Positions 6,828-15,927 of a DNA stretch of 31,678 nucleotides are shown piece after piece. The position numbers and the translations under genes were made by a program. Every line of letters begins with the position of its first letter. Position 1 is the first letter of the stretch. The DNA comes from Acidobacteriaceae bacterium (lineage in GTDB: Bacteria; Acidobacteriota; Terriglobia; Terriglobales; Acidobacteriaceae), in contig PLKY01000183.1 in NCBI GenBank assembly GCA_003140785.1, positions 3,969 through 35,646 on the forward strand, given 5' to 3'. The notes below the pieces were generated by a model that saw only the letters and a program-made list of their open reading frames with translations, was not told the origin of the DNA and made no database searches.

Positions 6828-8801
6828 ATGATTCGCTTCCTTCAAAAAGAAAACCGCCTCACCAAGGCCCTCTTCGTCGTCATCATTGGAGCCGCTTCCG
6901 TTTCCATGGTGGTCTACCTCATTCCTGGTCTATCCGGCCAGGGAGGTTCCAGCGCCGACACATTTGCCGTCGTCTATCCGCACTGGTACAGCCGCTATCT
7001 CGCCTCGGGCGAGGTCATCAGCCAGCAGAAGGTTGCGCAGCTCGCCACCCAGCGCGTGCAGCAGCAGTACCCGCAGTACGCCGGCAATCCGATGATCATG
7101 AACATGATTGAGCCGCAGGTTGGCCAGCAACTCGTCCAGCAGCAAATCCTGCTCGACGAAGCCGAAAAGCTGGGCATCCGCGTCACCGATGCCGACGTTC
7201 GCCAATACCTGCAAACCGGGCCTCCGGGACAGGTGCTCTTTCCCAACGGCAAATTCATCGGCCAGGATAGGTACGCCGCGCTCATTCAGAGCCGCTTCGA
7301 CATCACCGTCGCGGACTTCGAAGACAGCGTCAAGCACGACATCGCCATGCGCCGCCTGCAATCTCTCATCACCGCGGGCGTCACGGTCAGCGAAAAGGAA
7401 GTGCGCGACCTCTATCTGAAGAACAACGTCAAAATCAAATTCGACTACGCGGTCATCTCCTCCGACGATCTGAGTAAGCAGATCAATCCCTCCGACGCCG
7501 ACCTCGAAGCCTTCTTCAAGAAGAATGCCGCGCGCTACGCCACGGCCGTTCCCGAGCAGCGCACCATTACCTACTTCGCCTTCACGCCGGACAATGTACC
7601 CGGCGGCGCTCCGCAACCCACGCCGCAAGAAATCCAGCAGTACTACACGGCGCACCAGTCTGAATATTCAGTGCCGGAACAGGCCCGCGCCCGCCACATC
7701 CTCATCAAGGTCGACCAGGGCGCCGACGCCAAGACCGATGCGGCCGCCAAGGCTAAAGCCGAAGCGCTCCTAAAGCAGATTCAGGGCGGCGCCAACTTCG
7801 CTGATCTGGCCAAAAAGAACTCCGACGATCCCGGCAGCAAAGACACAGGCGGCGAGCTCGGATTCGCCCAACGCGGACGCATGGTGCCCGAGTTCGACAA
7901 CGCCATCTTTACGCAGAAAATCGGCGACACCAAAATTATCAAGACCCAGTACGGCTATCACATCGTCCAGGTGGAAGAACGCCAGCAGGCCCACGCCCAA
8001 TCGCTAGCCGAGGTGCTGCCCACCATCCAGGCAACGCTCATCCGCCAGAAGTCCTCCGCCGCGCAACAAAGCTACGCGCAAGCGCTGACGTCCGAGGCCA
8101 TGAAGAACGGTCTCGACGAAACCGCGGCAGCCCATCACCTTCAATTGGTCACCACACCTCCGATCGCCCAGCAGGGCGTGATCGCCGGATTGCCCGACAG
8201 CGCAACGCTCCTCTCCAAAGCTTTCCAATCCAAACAGGGTGACCCGGCGCAATCGGCGCCCACCGGCGAGGGCTACGCGATTTTCCAAGTCACCGGCATC
8301 ACAGCAGCCCACGCGCCAACCTTCGCCGACTGGAAGAGCCATGTCCTCGACGACTACCGTGCGGAGCAGCTGCCTGCCCTGTTGCGTCAGAAGACGACGG
8401 ACCTCGCCAATCAGGCGCACACCACCAACGATCTCGCCAAAGCCGCAAAAGCCGTTGGCGCGACCGTCAAGACCAGCGACCTCGTCGGCCAGACTGGACA
8501 GGTCCCGCAGCTAGGCGAACTCGGACAAGTCGCTCCGCAGCTCTTTGATTTGGCTCCCGGCAATATCAGCGGCCCCATCAGCGCAGGCCGCACAGGCGTC
8601 GTGGCCAAGATCATCGACAAGCAGGCGCCGAGCGCCGATGAAATTACCAAGAATTTTGACCAGACTCGCGACCAGGTCCTCGATCAGCGTCGCGGCGAAG
8701 CATTCCAGGTCTTCGCCAGCAACATCATCAACGACTACAAAACGCACAAACGCGTTCTCTTCAACGCGAAGTCCAAGAGCCCGGAAGTCCCAGGCGAATA
8801 A
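6828..8801 (+). CDS. ppiD: PpiD/SurA-type membrane-anchored peptidyl-prolyl isomerase
   Basis: A 657-residue periplasmic folding factor. An N-terminal membrane anchor lies at residues about 14-34 (ALFVVIIGAASVSMVVYLIPG) after a short cytoplasmic, basic stretch, as in PpiD. A SurA_N-like helical chaperone region covers about 60-260. A parvulin (PPIC) domain spans about 285-385, opening with QARARHILIKV, containing FADLAKKNSDDPGSKDTGGELGF, and closing with YGYHIVQVEER. A C-terminal region (about 390-650) resembles the second inactive parvulin-like part of PpiD. It catalyses or assists cis-trans isomerisation of prolyl bonds and chaperones exported proteins. Length is close to the E. coli protein (623). 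ATG 6828 is the natural start for the anchor; no strong ribosome site is seen. It is monocistronic, with a good terminator downstream. Confidence 0.88.
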   Translation: MIRFLQKENRLTKALFVVIIGAASVSMVVYLIPGLSGQGGSSADTFAVVYPHWYSRYLASGEVISQQKVAQLATQRVQQQYPQYAGNPMIMNMIEPQVGQQLVQQQILLDEAEKLGIRVTDADVRQYLQTGPPGQVLFPNGKFIGQDRYAALIQSRFDITVADFEDSVKHDIAMRRLQSLITAGVTVSEKEVRDLYLKNNVKIKFDYAVISSDDLSKQINPSDADLEAFFKKNAARYATAVPEQRTITYFAFTPDNVPGGAPQPTPQEIQQYYTAHQSEYSVPEQARARHILIKVDQGADAKTDAAAKAKAEALLKQIQGGANFADLAKKNSDDPGSKDTGGELGFAQRGRMVPEFDNAIFTQKIGDTKIIKTQYGYHIVQVEERQQAHAQSLAEVLPTIQATLIRQKSSAAQQSYAQALTSEAMKNGLDETAAAHHLQLVTTPPIAQQGVIAGLPDSATLLSKAFQSKQGDPAQSAPTGEGYAIFQVTGITAAHAPTFADWKSHVLDDYRAEQLPALLRQKTTDLANQAHTTNDLAKAAKAVGATVKTSDLVGQTGQVPQLGELGQVAPQLFDLAPGNISGPISAGRTGVVAKIIDKQAPSADEITKNFDQTRDQVLDQRRGEAFQVFASNIINDYKTHKRVLFNAKSKSPEVPGE

Positions 8802-8825
8802 TTCTCCACCAATCGACTTTCCATC

Positions 8826-8864
8826 GGGCCCGCATCCAACACCGGATGTGGGCCCTTTCGTTTT
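8826..8864 (+). terminator. Rho-independent terminator after the ppiD-like gene
   Basis: A 12-pair stem (GGGCCCGCATCC 8826-8837, GGATGTGGGCCC 8844-8855, one G-U pair) with a 6-base loop is followed by TTTCGTTTT (8856-8864). It starts 25 bases after the stop codon. Confidence 0.9.
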
Positions 8865-8930
8865 ACCTGCGTAACATCTGAGCTCACACATCACCGGGTC
8901 AACTGACCCCCTAGTGGAGATAATTCAGAT

Positions 8931-10466
8931 ATGCAATTCCAGCGCTCGTCCGGAGTCCTGCTTCATATCAGTTCCTTGCCTTCCTACGGCGGCATCGGTG
9001 ACCTTGGCCCTGCCGCTCACGAATTCGTTTCTTTCCTCGCCAGCGCCAAACAGCATATCTGGCAGGTATTGCCGCTTTGCCCCACGGGCTATGGCAACTC
9101 CCCCTACGCGGGCTCATCTGCTTTCGCAGGCAATCCCTATTTCATCAGCCTCGAATTCCTCGCAGACTGGGGATGGATCGACAGCAGCCGGATTGCAGAC
9201 CTCGCAGGCCGCAGCGGCAACGTCGATTTCAACGATGTCGAGCAGCGGAAGCTTCCGCTCCTCCACGAAGCCGCCGCAAATTTCCTCGATCGCGGCCCAC
9301 GCGACGCCAATTTCTCAGCGCAGTGGCAGCAGTTTGCCGAGTTTTGCCGTGCCGAGCAGGGCTGGCTCGTCGACTATGCCCTCTATGCAGAACTGCGTCG
9401 CCACCAAAACACCGGCGCTTGGACCCAGTGGCCCGAGCCGCTGCGCCGCCGCGATCCCGAGGCCCTCGCCGAGGCATCCGCCGCGCATGCCCGCGCAATT
9501 GCACAGGAGCAGGCCCTGCAATTTGCCTTCTCTCTGCAGTGGAATCATCTCCGCGAGGTCGCCGTGCGCAGCGCGATTCGCATCCTCGGAGACATCGCGA
9601 TCTTCGTCAATATGGATTCGTCCGACGTCTGGGTACATCCCGACATTTTTGAACTGGACGAAGAACTCAATCCGATCCGCGTCGCCGGCGTTCCTCCCGA
9701 CTACTTTTCCTCGACCGGCCAGCGCTGGGGCAATCCCCTCTATCGCTGGGACGTGCTCCAACACAGCGGATTCGACTGGTGGGTGCAGCGAATTCGCCGC
9801 GCGCGCCAGCTCTACGACATCGTGCGCCTCGATCACTTCCGCGGCTTCGAGGCCTACTGGTCCATCCCCGCAAGCGATGACACGGCAGTCAATGGCGAAT
9901 GGATCAAAGCTCCCGGCCTCGCGCTGTTTCAGTCCCTTGAAGGCGCTCTTGGTCCTCTGCCGCTGGTCGCAGAAGACTTGGGCCTCATCACGCCTGAAGT
10001 CGACGCGCTCCGCCTGCAACTCGGCATGCCCGGCATGAAGGTCATCCAGTTTGGCTTCGGCGACAAGGGTGCGCATATTCATCTACCGCACCGCTACACG
10101 CCGGGTACGGTCGCCTATACCGGCACGCACGACAACGACACCACTCTCGGCTGGTGGAAATCGACAGGCAAAGTAGAACGCGCTGCCGTCGAGGCCTATG
10201 TCGGCAACGTCGGAGAGAAGCCCACCTGGCCCCTCATGCGTGCCGCGGCATCCAGCGTTGCCGAGATGTCGATCTTTCCGGCACAGGATCTCCTCGAGCT
10301 CGGCTCGGAAGCCCGCATGAATACGCCCGCCGTCGCCGCCGGCAACTGGAGCTGGCGCGCTCCCGAAGGCAGCTGGACGCCGCAATTAGCCGAATCATTG
10401 GCCGAAATCGTCGACGTAACCGACCGCGATAACGACCCGCTGGGTGATCCCGAAAAAAGCGACTGA
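8931..10466 (+). CDS. malQ: 4-alpha-glucanotransferase (amylomaltase, GH77)
   Basis: A 511-residue GH77 enzyme that moves alpha-1,4-glucan segments between maltodextrins, releasing glucose. The length fits the compact Thermus-type amylomaltases rather than the longer E. coli MalQ. The N-terminus RSSGVLLHISSLPSYGGIGDLG and the QVLPLCPTGYGNSPY stretch are diagnostic. Predicted catalytic residues are D301 (nucleophile, in VRLDHFRGF), E348 (acid/base, in LVAEDLG) and D401 (transition-state stabiliser, in GTHDNDTTLGWW). A GGAGA ribosome site lies at 8916-8920, rather far (10 bases) from ATG 8931. It follows the terminator of the ppiD-like gene, so it should have its own promoter. It could supply or trim the maltodextrins that TreY and TreZ, 7 kb away, use. 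Confidence 0.96.
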   Translation: MQFQRSSGVLLHISSLPSYGGIGDLGPAAHEFVSFLASAKQHIWQVLPLCPTGYGNSPYAGSSAFAGNPYFISLEFLADWGWIDSSRIADLAGRSGNVDFNDVEQRKLPLLHEAAANFLDRGPRDANFSAQWQQFAEFCRAEQGWLVDYALYAELRRHQNTGAWTQWPEPLRRRDPEALAEASAAHARAIAQEQALQFAFSLQWNHLREVAVRSAIRILGDIAIFVNMDSSDVWVHPDIFELDEELNPIRVAGVPPDYFSSTGQRWGNPLYRWDVLQHSGFDWWVQRIRRARQLYDIVRLDHFRGFEAYWSIPASDDTAVNGEWIKAPGLALFQSLEGALGPLPLVAEDLGLITPEVDALRLQLGMPGMKVIQFGFGDKGAHIHLPHRYTPGTVAYTGTHDNDTTLGWWKSTGKVERAAVEAYVGNVGEKPTWPLMRAAASSVAEMSIFPAQDLLELGSEARMNTPAVAAGNWSWRAPEGSWTPQLAESLAEIVDVTDRDNDPLGDPEKSD

Positions 10467-10547
10467 GGCGACCGCCGAGACCATACCTCAACTTCGTGTC
10501 TCGCATCACTGCACACCTGGAGTTCGCAACACTAGCGTTCCTCTGTG

Positions 10548-12434
10548 ATGCCGTATCGAGCCCCGAGCAAAGCTTCACTTGGACCTACGCATTTCTTTCC
10601 ACTTCTTATCGTGGCAGCGCTCGGCGCCGCCCACTGCCTTCAGGCGCAAGGCCCGGGTTCGCCTTCCATCTTCCGCAACACGGATCCCTCGGTAGCTTAT
10701 GTGGGATCGAACGCATGCACCGTCGCAGGATGTCACGAAGAAATCGGCCGCGCTTACGCCACCTCACCCCACGGCCTGTCGATGGTGCCGGCCAACACTC
10801 CAACCGATCTCGCCCGCGTGCCCAAGCCCGTCACGGTTTTCAATTCCAAGAACAATCACACGTACATCGTCTACCAGCAAAACGGCGAACTCTATCAGCA
10901 GGTCTACGAACTCGACAAAAACGGGCGAAGACTCTACTCGGCAACCCACAAAATCGGCTACGCCGTAGGCGGCGAACGAACCGGCTATTCTTACCTCTTC
11001 CGCATCGACAATTGGATCTTCCAGGCTCCACTCTCCTACTACGCACCCTCCAAAACCTGGGAACTTTCCCCCGGCTACATCGCCGACGACGTAGGGTTCA
11101 CACGCGTCATGACGACAGGCTGCCTTGTATGCCACAACGGCCAGCCCGATCCGAAGCCCAAGCGCGATGGCATGTATAACAACCCTCCGTTCAGGTTCGG
11201 CGAACTTGGCATCGGCTGCGAAGCATGTCATGGTCCGGGCGCTCCGCATGTACGCGAGATGCAGACAAGGAACAATCGCGTGCTCGCAGCCGATGAAGCC
11301 GATATTTCCATCGTGAATCCAGCCAAGCTGTCGCCGCGCCTGGCCGACGATATCTGTCGCGAGTGCCACCAGGCGGGTGACGCCGTCGTTCTCAACCCCG
11401 GCAAGACCGATATCGATTTTCGTCCCGGGACTCCGCTCAGCGACACGATGAACATCGTCAGACGTCCATTGACAGAGAAGGAACGCGCCGAGGCAAATCG
11501 CCTCGAGACCCAGCCACCCGTGCGCGGCAGCCTGGAACAGCCGCTCTGGTGGAAGAACTCAACCTTGGAGTTGAGCCGATGCTATACGGCGAGTCATGGC
11601 CGCCTCACCTGCAGCACCTGCCACTCCACGCATCATGCGCCTCAGCCGGGAGAAGAAAGAACCGCTTATCGCGCCGCATGTCTAACTTGCCACACGGTCA
11701 CAAGCTGCACCCTCAAACCCGAAGACAGCAAGCGCGTCGCAGCGCACGATTACTGTATCGAGTGCCACATGGAAAAACGGCCCGTCGCCGGAATCGCCCA
11801 CTCCAACGACACCAAGCATCGCATTGTTCGCTATCCGGGCCAACCCCTGCCTGAAATTGCGTTCGAACAGCCCAAGCCCGATTTGCCCGGCTTGCTCTGG
11901 CTCAATCGCCCAGCCGGCAATTCAGAGTTTCCCGAACACTCTCAGCTCGAAGCCTACTGGACAGCAGCTCGCAAAAATCCGAATCTCTGGCCCATATGGT
12001 TCCAAAAACTTACCGAGATGAGCAAATCCTCGCCCAATGATCCTCTGGTGCTGAGCTACCTGGGCGCCAACGCTCTCGCCGAAAAGAAGGACAACGCAGC
12101 CGCTGCTGCCGATTTCGCGCGTGCGCTTCAGTTGGGTGCAGAGGCGCCTCAAATCTTCCTGAACCTCGCCGCAGCACTCGACGGCCTGGGACGCACAAAA
12201 GAATCAGAGGTGGTTCTGGAACGCGGGAATACTGCCTACCCCTACAACGGCGCAATAGTGGCAACGCTCGCGGCGCACTACGCGGCCAACGGGCGAGCGT
12301 GGCTCGCACGCTCTCTGGTCGATCGATATTTCAGGGCGTTTCCTGAAGACAAACAGGTCCGCGACGCATTGTCCCGGATCGACACGGCTGATCGGAGCGG
12401 CGTCCCCGTTTCGACTGGCACGGGCCATCGTTGA
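10548..12434 (+). CDS. Exported multihaem cytochrome c with C-terminal TPR repeats
   Basis: A 628-residue exported protein. The signal peptide has its hydrophobic core at about residues 16-30 (FFPLLIVAALGAAHC). Six CXXCH haem-binding motifs occur, starting at C192 (CLVCH), C224 (CEACH), C270 (CRECH), C355 (CSTCH), C378 (CLTCH) and C403 (CIECH). A seventh site at C57 is CTVAGCH, a CX4CH form. The C-terminal third (about 485-620) contains TPR-like helical pairs (LGANALAEKKDNAAAAADFARAL and following), probably for protein contacts. It likely transfers electrons in the periplasm; the partner is unknown. GTG 10545 and ATG 10548 are adjacent starts, and I prefer ATG. No clear ribosome site is seen. 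Neighbours give no functional clue. Confidence 0.85.
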   Translation: MPYRAPSKASLGPTHFFPLLIVAALGAAHCLQAQGPGSPSIFRNTDPSVAYVGSNACTVAGCHEEIGRAYATSPHGLSMVPANTPTDLARVPKPVTVFNSKNNHTYIVYQQNGELYQQVYELDKNGRRLYSATHKIGYAVGGERTGYSYLFRIDNWIFQAPLSYYAPSKTWELSPGYIADDVGFTRVMTTGCLVCHNGQPDPKPKRDGMYNNPPFRFGELGIGCEACHGPGAPHVREMQTRNNRVLAADEADISIVNPAKLSPRLADDICRECHQAGDAVVLNPGKTDIDFRPGTPLSDTMNIVRRPLTEKERAEANRLETQPPVRGSLEQPLWWKNSTLELSRCYTASHGRLTCSTCHSTHHAPQPGEERTAYRAACLTCHTVTSCTLKPEDSKRVAAHDYCIECHMEKRPVAGIAHSNDTKHRIVRYPGQPLPEIAFEQPKPDLPGLLWLNRPAGNSEFPEHSQLEAYWTAARKNPNLWPIWFQKLTEMSKSSPNDPLVLSYLGANALAEKKDNAAAAADFARALQLGAEAPQIFLNLAAALDGLGRTKESEVVLERGNTAYPYNGAIVATLAAHYAANGRAWLARSLVDRYFRAFPEDKQVRDALSRIDTADRSGVPVSTGTGHR

Positions 12435-12489
12435 CGTTCACCAAACAGCCGAACTCGTTACCTCAAAGCCTGGCTTTCATCCTCGCGCT

Positions 12490-12518
12490 TTGTCCCCCGC
12501 AACCAACCTTGTTATCCT
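12490..12518 (+). promoter_or_regulatory. Candidate promoter for the ABC ATPase/membrane-protein pair
   Basis: TTGTCC (12490-12495) and TATCCT (12513-12518) are spaced by exactly 17 bases. The -10 ends 7 bases before ATG 12526, so a transcript would begin at or next to the start codon. Hexamers are only partly consensus. Confidence 0.4.
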
Positions 12519-12525
12519 TGCCCAA

Positions 12526-13323
12526 ATGGATCCTGCGGCGATTGAAACCCACGGACTGGCTCGTCGCTTCGGCGATCTGATCGCTGTAGAGAACGTCACG
12601 CTGACCGTGACGCAAGGCCAGTTCTTCGGCTTTCTCGGGCCCAATGGCGCTGGCAAATCCACCACCATCAAAATGCTGACAGGCCTGCTCGAACCCAGCG
12701 CCGGCACGATCGAAATTCTCGGTCAGCCCTTCAGTTCAACGGCGTTGCACCTGAAGCGGCAAATCGGTGTCGTCCCTGAAGGGATGGCTCTGCTCGGTCG
12801 CCTCACCGCTACTGAATACCTGCGCTTCGTCGGCCGAATGTACGGCCTGGATCGCGCAACCGTTGAGCGCCGCACCGAAGAATTGCTCGAATTCATGCAG
12901 CTCGCCAATGAGCGCCGCAAAATGGTCACCGATTTCTCGCATGGAATGCAGAAGAAGCTAGCGCTCGCCGCCGCGGTCATTCACGGACCGAAAGTGCTCT
13001 TCCTCGATGAGCCCTTCGAAGGCGTGGACGCCATTGCCGCAGGAATGCTGAAGTCGATGCTCCAGGGCATGATCCAGCGCGGCACCACCATCTTCCTCAC
13101 CACGCACGTGCTTGAAATCGTCGAGCGGCTTTGCAGTCACGTGGCGATCATTCATCAGGGAAGGCTCGTGGCCAACGGTTCGATTGAGACCCTTCGCGCC
13201 GGTGTCGCCTCCACCCTCCCTGGCGCAGAGAGCGGTCAACGGCTCACCCTCGAAGAGATTTTCCTGTCGATTGTGGGAGCGGGCGGCGGGGAACCGGTGC
13301 AGGAACTTTCATGGCTGACTTGA
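12526..13323 (+). CDS. ABC transporter ATP-binding protein
   Basis: A 265-residue ATPase of the ABC-2/exporter type (CcmA/NatA-like). Walker A GPNGAGKST begins at G39 (K45 binds phosphate). The signature is FSHGMQKKLALAAA instead of the canonical LSGGQ. Walker B is VLFLDEPFEGVD with D161 and E162, and the switch histidine is in LTTHVLE. The open frame could start at TTG 12490, but ATG 12526 starts directly before the conserved domain and is preferred. The end overlaps the next gene by 13 bases, so the two proteins should be made together and form one transporter. The substrate is unknown. Confidence 0.92.
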   Translation: MDPAAIETHGLARRFGDLIAVENVTLTVTQGQFFGFLGPNGAGKSTTIKMLTGLLEPSAGTIEILGQPFSSTALHLKRQIGVVPEGMALLGRLTATEYLRFVGRMYGLDRATVERRTEELLEFMQLANERRKMVTDFSHGMQKKLALAAAVIHGPKVLFLDEPFEGVDAIAAGMLKSMLQGMIQRGTTIFLTTHVLEIVERLCSHVAIIHQGRLVANGSIETLRAGVASTLPGAESGQRLTLEEIFLSIVGAGGGEPVQELSWLT

Positions 13324-15020
13324 GCGGCCCCTTCGATGCCGGACTAGCGCCAACTGGGCCCGGTCCGTTCAGTCGCCTGGCCCGCGTACAGTACGCCGCG
13401 CTGATAGCCATGCGCGCACGCATCTTTGCGAACAACTTTCGCACCAGCTCCGGCGCATTTGAGTTCGGCGCTCGCGCAATCTCGTACTTCATCTACAGCT
13501 TAATGGGACTCGGTCTCGGAGTAGGCGCAGGCTCGGTCGCATTCTCACTCGTCTCCCACGATCATTTGCAACCATTGTTCATTGAGTTCTGGGTCATCTG
13601 CATTCTCTGGCAGGCAATCTCCATTGCCCTTGCGTCGCTCCAGGAGCATTTCGATCTGGGCAGCCTGCTGCGCTTCCCGGTGAACTTCGGCTCGTTCTAC
13701 CTGCTCCATTTGATCTTTGGCCTGGTCGATGCCTCTACGTTGGCTGGTGGTCTGTCCTGCCTGGGGCTCTTGACCGGAATCACTTTGGCACGCCCCGATC
13801 TGTTCGGGCCTACCGTGCTTGCATTGTTGGAATTCGCTGCCTTCAACATTCTTCTGGTCAGAGCCATCCTCGCCTGGCTCGATCGCTGGCTTGCCAAAAG
13901 ACGATCCCGTGAAATTATCAGCGCGGTGTTTCTGCTCGCGACGGTGAGTGTGCAACTTTTGAATCCGGTCCTTCGTGAGGATCGGCCCTTCGCGCACCAC
14001 CACCATGTGGGTGGGCCTAAAACAGGCGAACTCCGGCCCTGGGTCAACGCGATCCGGACAACGCAGGCGTGGCTGCCTCCAGGGCTCGCATCGGCAGTTG
14101 TGTGGGAAGCTGACCAGCACGAATCAACCGCCATTGCAGCATCACTGGGCATCCTCGGCATTTTCGTTTTGGGCGCCGGTGGTTTGCTCGGGATCCGTTT
14201 GCGCGCCGAATACCGTGGAGAAAACCTTGGAGAAGCTCCGAGCAGAAGCAAAAACGAAAAACGCGAAGCGGCGTGGCTCATTTCGGGCTCCGGCCCTATC
14301 TCCGCGGAAATCGAGAAAGAGCTGCGCACTCTCTTCCGCTCCATGCCCCAACTTTACGCAGTCTTCGTTCCCATGGTCATGGTGGTCATCATCGGAAGCC
14401 TCTTTCGCACCGGAGCGACAGCGATCGCCCATCCATTTCGTCTGGCCATACCCATCTGCGTGGCCTACGGCCTCCTCGGATTCACGCAGCTGATCTACAA
14501 CAATCTCGGCGCCGAAGGGAAGGGAATTCAGTTGGTCTTCCTATTCCCCGTTCCTGTGCGCACTGTGATCCTTGCAAAAAATCTGTTTCACGGGGCACTC
14601 TACATCTTCATCGCGCTCGTCTCCGGCGTCCTTGCCAGCCTGCGCATCGGCCGCCCCGATCCTGATGTGATTGCGGCAACCGTTGGTTGGCTCATCTTCG
14701 CATTGCCCGCCAACCTCGCGGCCGGCAACGTCATTTCCTTGACAATGGCCTACCGCGTCAATCTCGGCCGAATCGGGCGTCAATCCGGTTCACAGGCCAA
14801 CGCGCTCCTCAGCATGCTGATTCAGACTACGATTCTGGGCATCGGCGTCGGCGTCATTAGTCTCTGCTCCATCTTCGATCGGCTCTGGCTGGCCGCGCCC
14901 ATCCTTCTCGCGTTTGCGGTCGTCGCGGTTATTGCGTGGCTCACCGTGCTTCGGAATGTCGATGCAATGGCCAATGCGCGCCGGGACACCTTAATTGCGA
15001 AGCTTGTCAAAACGGAGTAG
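13311..15020 (+). CDS. Large multi-spanning membrane protein, partner of the ABC ATPase
   Basis: A 569-residue integral membrane protein with about 10-12 hydrophobic segments, for example LMGLGLGVGAGSVAF, FWVICILWQAISIALA, VPMVMVVIIGSLF, GALYIFIALVSGVLAS and AAPILLAFAVVAVIAWLTVL. It has a histidine run (HHHH at about residues 228-231) in a hydrophilic loop and a charged cytoplasmic-type stretch in the middle (about residues 300-335). Its position, 13 bases inside the end of the ATPase gene, makes it the probable membrane subunit. I do not recognise a named family beyond ABC-2-like permeases. The ATG at 13311 is the natural start. It converges with the solute importer operon with 22 bases between. 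Confidence 0.75.
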   Translation: MADLSGPFDAGLAPTGPGPFSRLARVQYAALIAMRARIFANNFRTSSGAFEFGARAISYFIYSLMGLGLGVGAGSVAFSLVSHDHLQPLFIEFWVICILWQAISIALASLQEHFDLGSLLRFPVNFGSFYLLHLIFGLVDASTLAGGLSCLGLLTGITLARPDLFGPTVLALLEFAAFNILLVRAILAWLDRWLAKRRSREIISAVFLLATVSVQLLNPVLREDRPFAHHHHVGGPKTGELRPWVNAIRTTQAWLPPGLASAVVWEADQHESTAIAASLGILGIFVLGAGGLLGIRLRAEYRGENLGEAPSRSKNEKREAAWLISGSGPISAEIEKELRTLFRSMPQLYAVFVPMVMVVIIGSLFRTGATAIAHPFRLAIPICVAYGLLGFTQLIYNNLGAEGKGIQLVFLFPVPVRTVILAKNLFHGALYIFIALVSGVLASLRIGRPDPDVIAATVGWLIFALPANLAAGNVISLTMAYRVNLGRIGRQSGSQANALLSMLIQTTILGIGVGVISLCSIFDRLWLAAPILLAFAVVAVIAWLTVLRNVDAMANARRDTLIAKLVKTE

Positions 15021-15042
15021 CGCAAGAGACAGCGCTCGCCTG

Positions 15043-15927
15043 TTAAAGCCCTTTGCTCGTTCGAAACGCGCGCACAACCTCCGCCGGATCGCGATGCTCG
15101 CCGTCAATCGCTTCATTCATCGAACGCATATCATCGGCGCTTATGCGCCCTGCGAGAGCATCGAGCGCATCCTGAATCTGCGGCCAGCGTAACAGCGCCT
15201 CTTTTCGGATCAACGGCACTGCCTGGTACGGCGGAAAATAATGCCGATCGTCTTTGAGCACTGTGAGCCCGAATGCCTGGATTGGACCGTCTGTCGAGTT
15301 GCCCGCGATCATGTCCACCTGGTGTGCGTTGAGCGCGCGATAAAGCAAGCCCAACTCCATGGTGCGCGGCGGCTCAGCAAATTTCAGGCCATAGGCCGCG
15401 CTTAGTCCCGGAAGCCCGTCAGGCCGTTGCTCAAATTCGTAACCCACGCCAAGCCGCCATCGCGGAGCGTATTGCGCCGCCTGACTCAATGTGGACAGCT
15501 GATAGCGCCGCGCATCCTCGCCACGAATCACCATCGCAAAGGTATTCTCAAATCCCAAAGGCGCGCCGACAGTGATGCCGTATTGCGCATCATAGAGTCG
15601 GCGCACAGTGGCAAGAACCGACTGCGAGTCGCGATCCACCGGCTGCTTCAAAATCGCCGTGAGCGCAGTGCCGGTATATTCTACGTAGCCATCGATGCGC
15701 CCCGCAACCAAGGCCTGGTGGCAAATGTAGCTGCCGGCAAGATAGAAGCGCCGCTCAACCTTCAAGCTGGACTTCGCTTCAATCTCCTGCGCCAGCAGCT
15801 CACCCAGCACCACCTGCTCAGTAAAGTTCTTCGCGCCAATCACAGGATGATCTGGCCGCGGCGGAGAACAAGACACCAGCAGAACGCAAAACAATCCGGC
15901 AATCGCGACAAGCGGGCACCGCTTCAT
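15043..15927 (-). CDS. OpuC/OsmF-type compatible-solute ABC transporter, substrate-binding lipoprotein
   Basis: A 294-residue lipoprotein of the glycine betaine/choline/carnitine-binding family (OpuAC/OsmF type). The signal peptide ends in the lipobox LLVSC with the lipidated cysteine at about residue 20. The mature start VIGAKNFTEQVVLGELLAQEIE is highly typical of the family, as are GRIDGYVEYTGTAL and the MIAGNSTDGPIQAFGLTVLKDD segment. It captures osmoprotectants and hands them to the permease next to it. It is the last gene of a three-gene operon, overlapping the permease by 4 bases. The exact solute (glycine betaine, choline, carnitine or a related compound) cannot be decided here. Confidence 0.92.
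   Translation of the reverse strand: MKRCPLVAIAGLFCVLLVSCSPPRPDHPVIGAKNFTEQVVLGELLAQEIEAKSSLKVERRFYLAGSYICHQALVAGRIDGYVEYTGTALTAILKQPVDRDSQSVLATVRRLYDAQYGITVGAPLGFENTFAMVIRGEDARRYQLSTLSQAAQYAPRWRLGVGYEFEQRPDGLPGLSAAYGLKFAEPPRTMELGLLYRALNAHQVDMIAGNSTDGPIQAFGLTVLKDDRHYFPPYQAVPLIRKEALLRWPQIQDALDALAGRISADDMRSMNEAIDGEHRDPAEVVRAFRTSKGL

Noticed and set aside
9315..10082. 255-codon minus-strand frame opposite malQ
   Set aside because: Antisense shadow; GH77 motifs on the plus strand are decisive.
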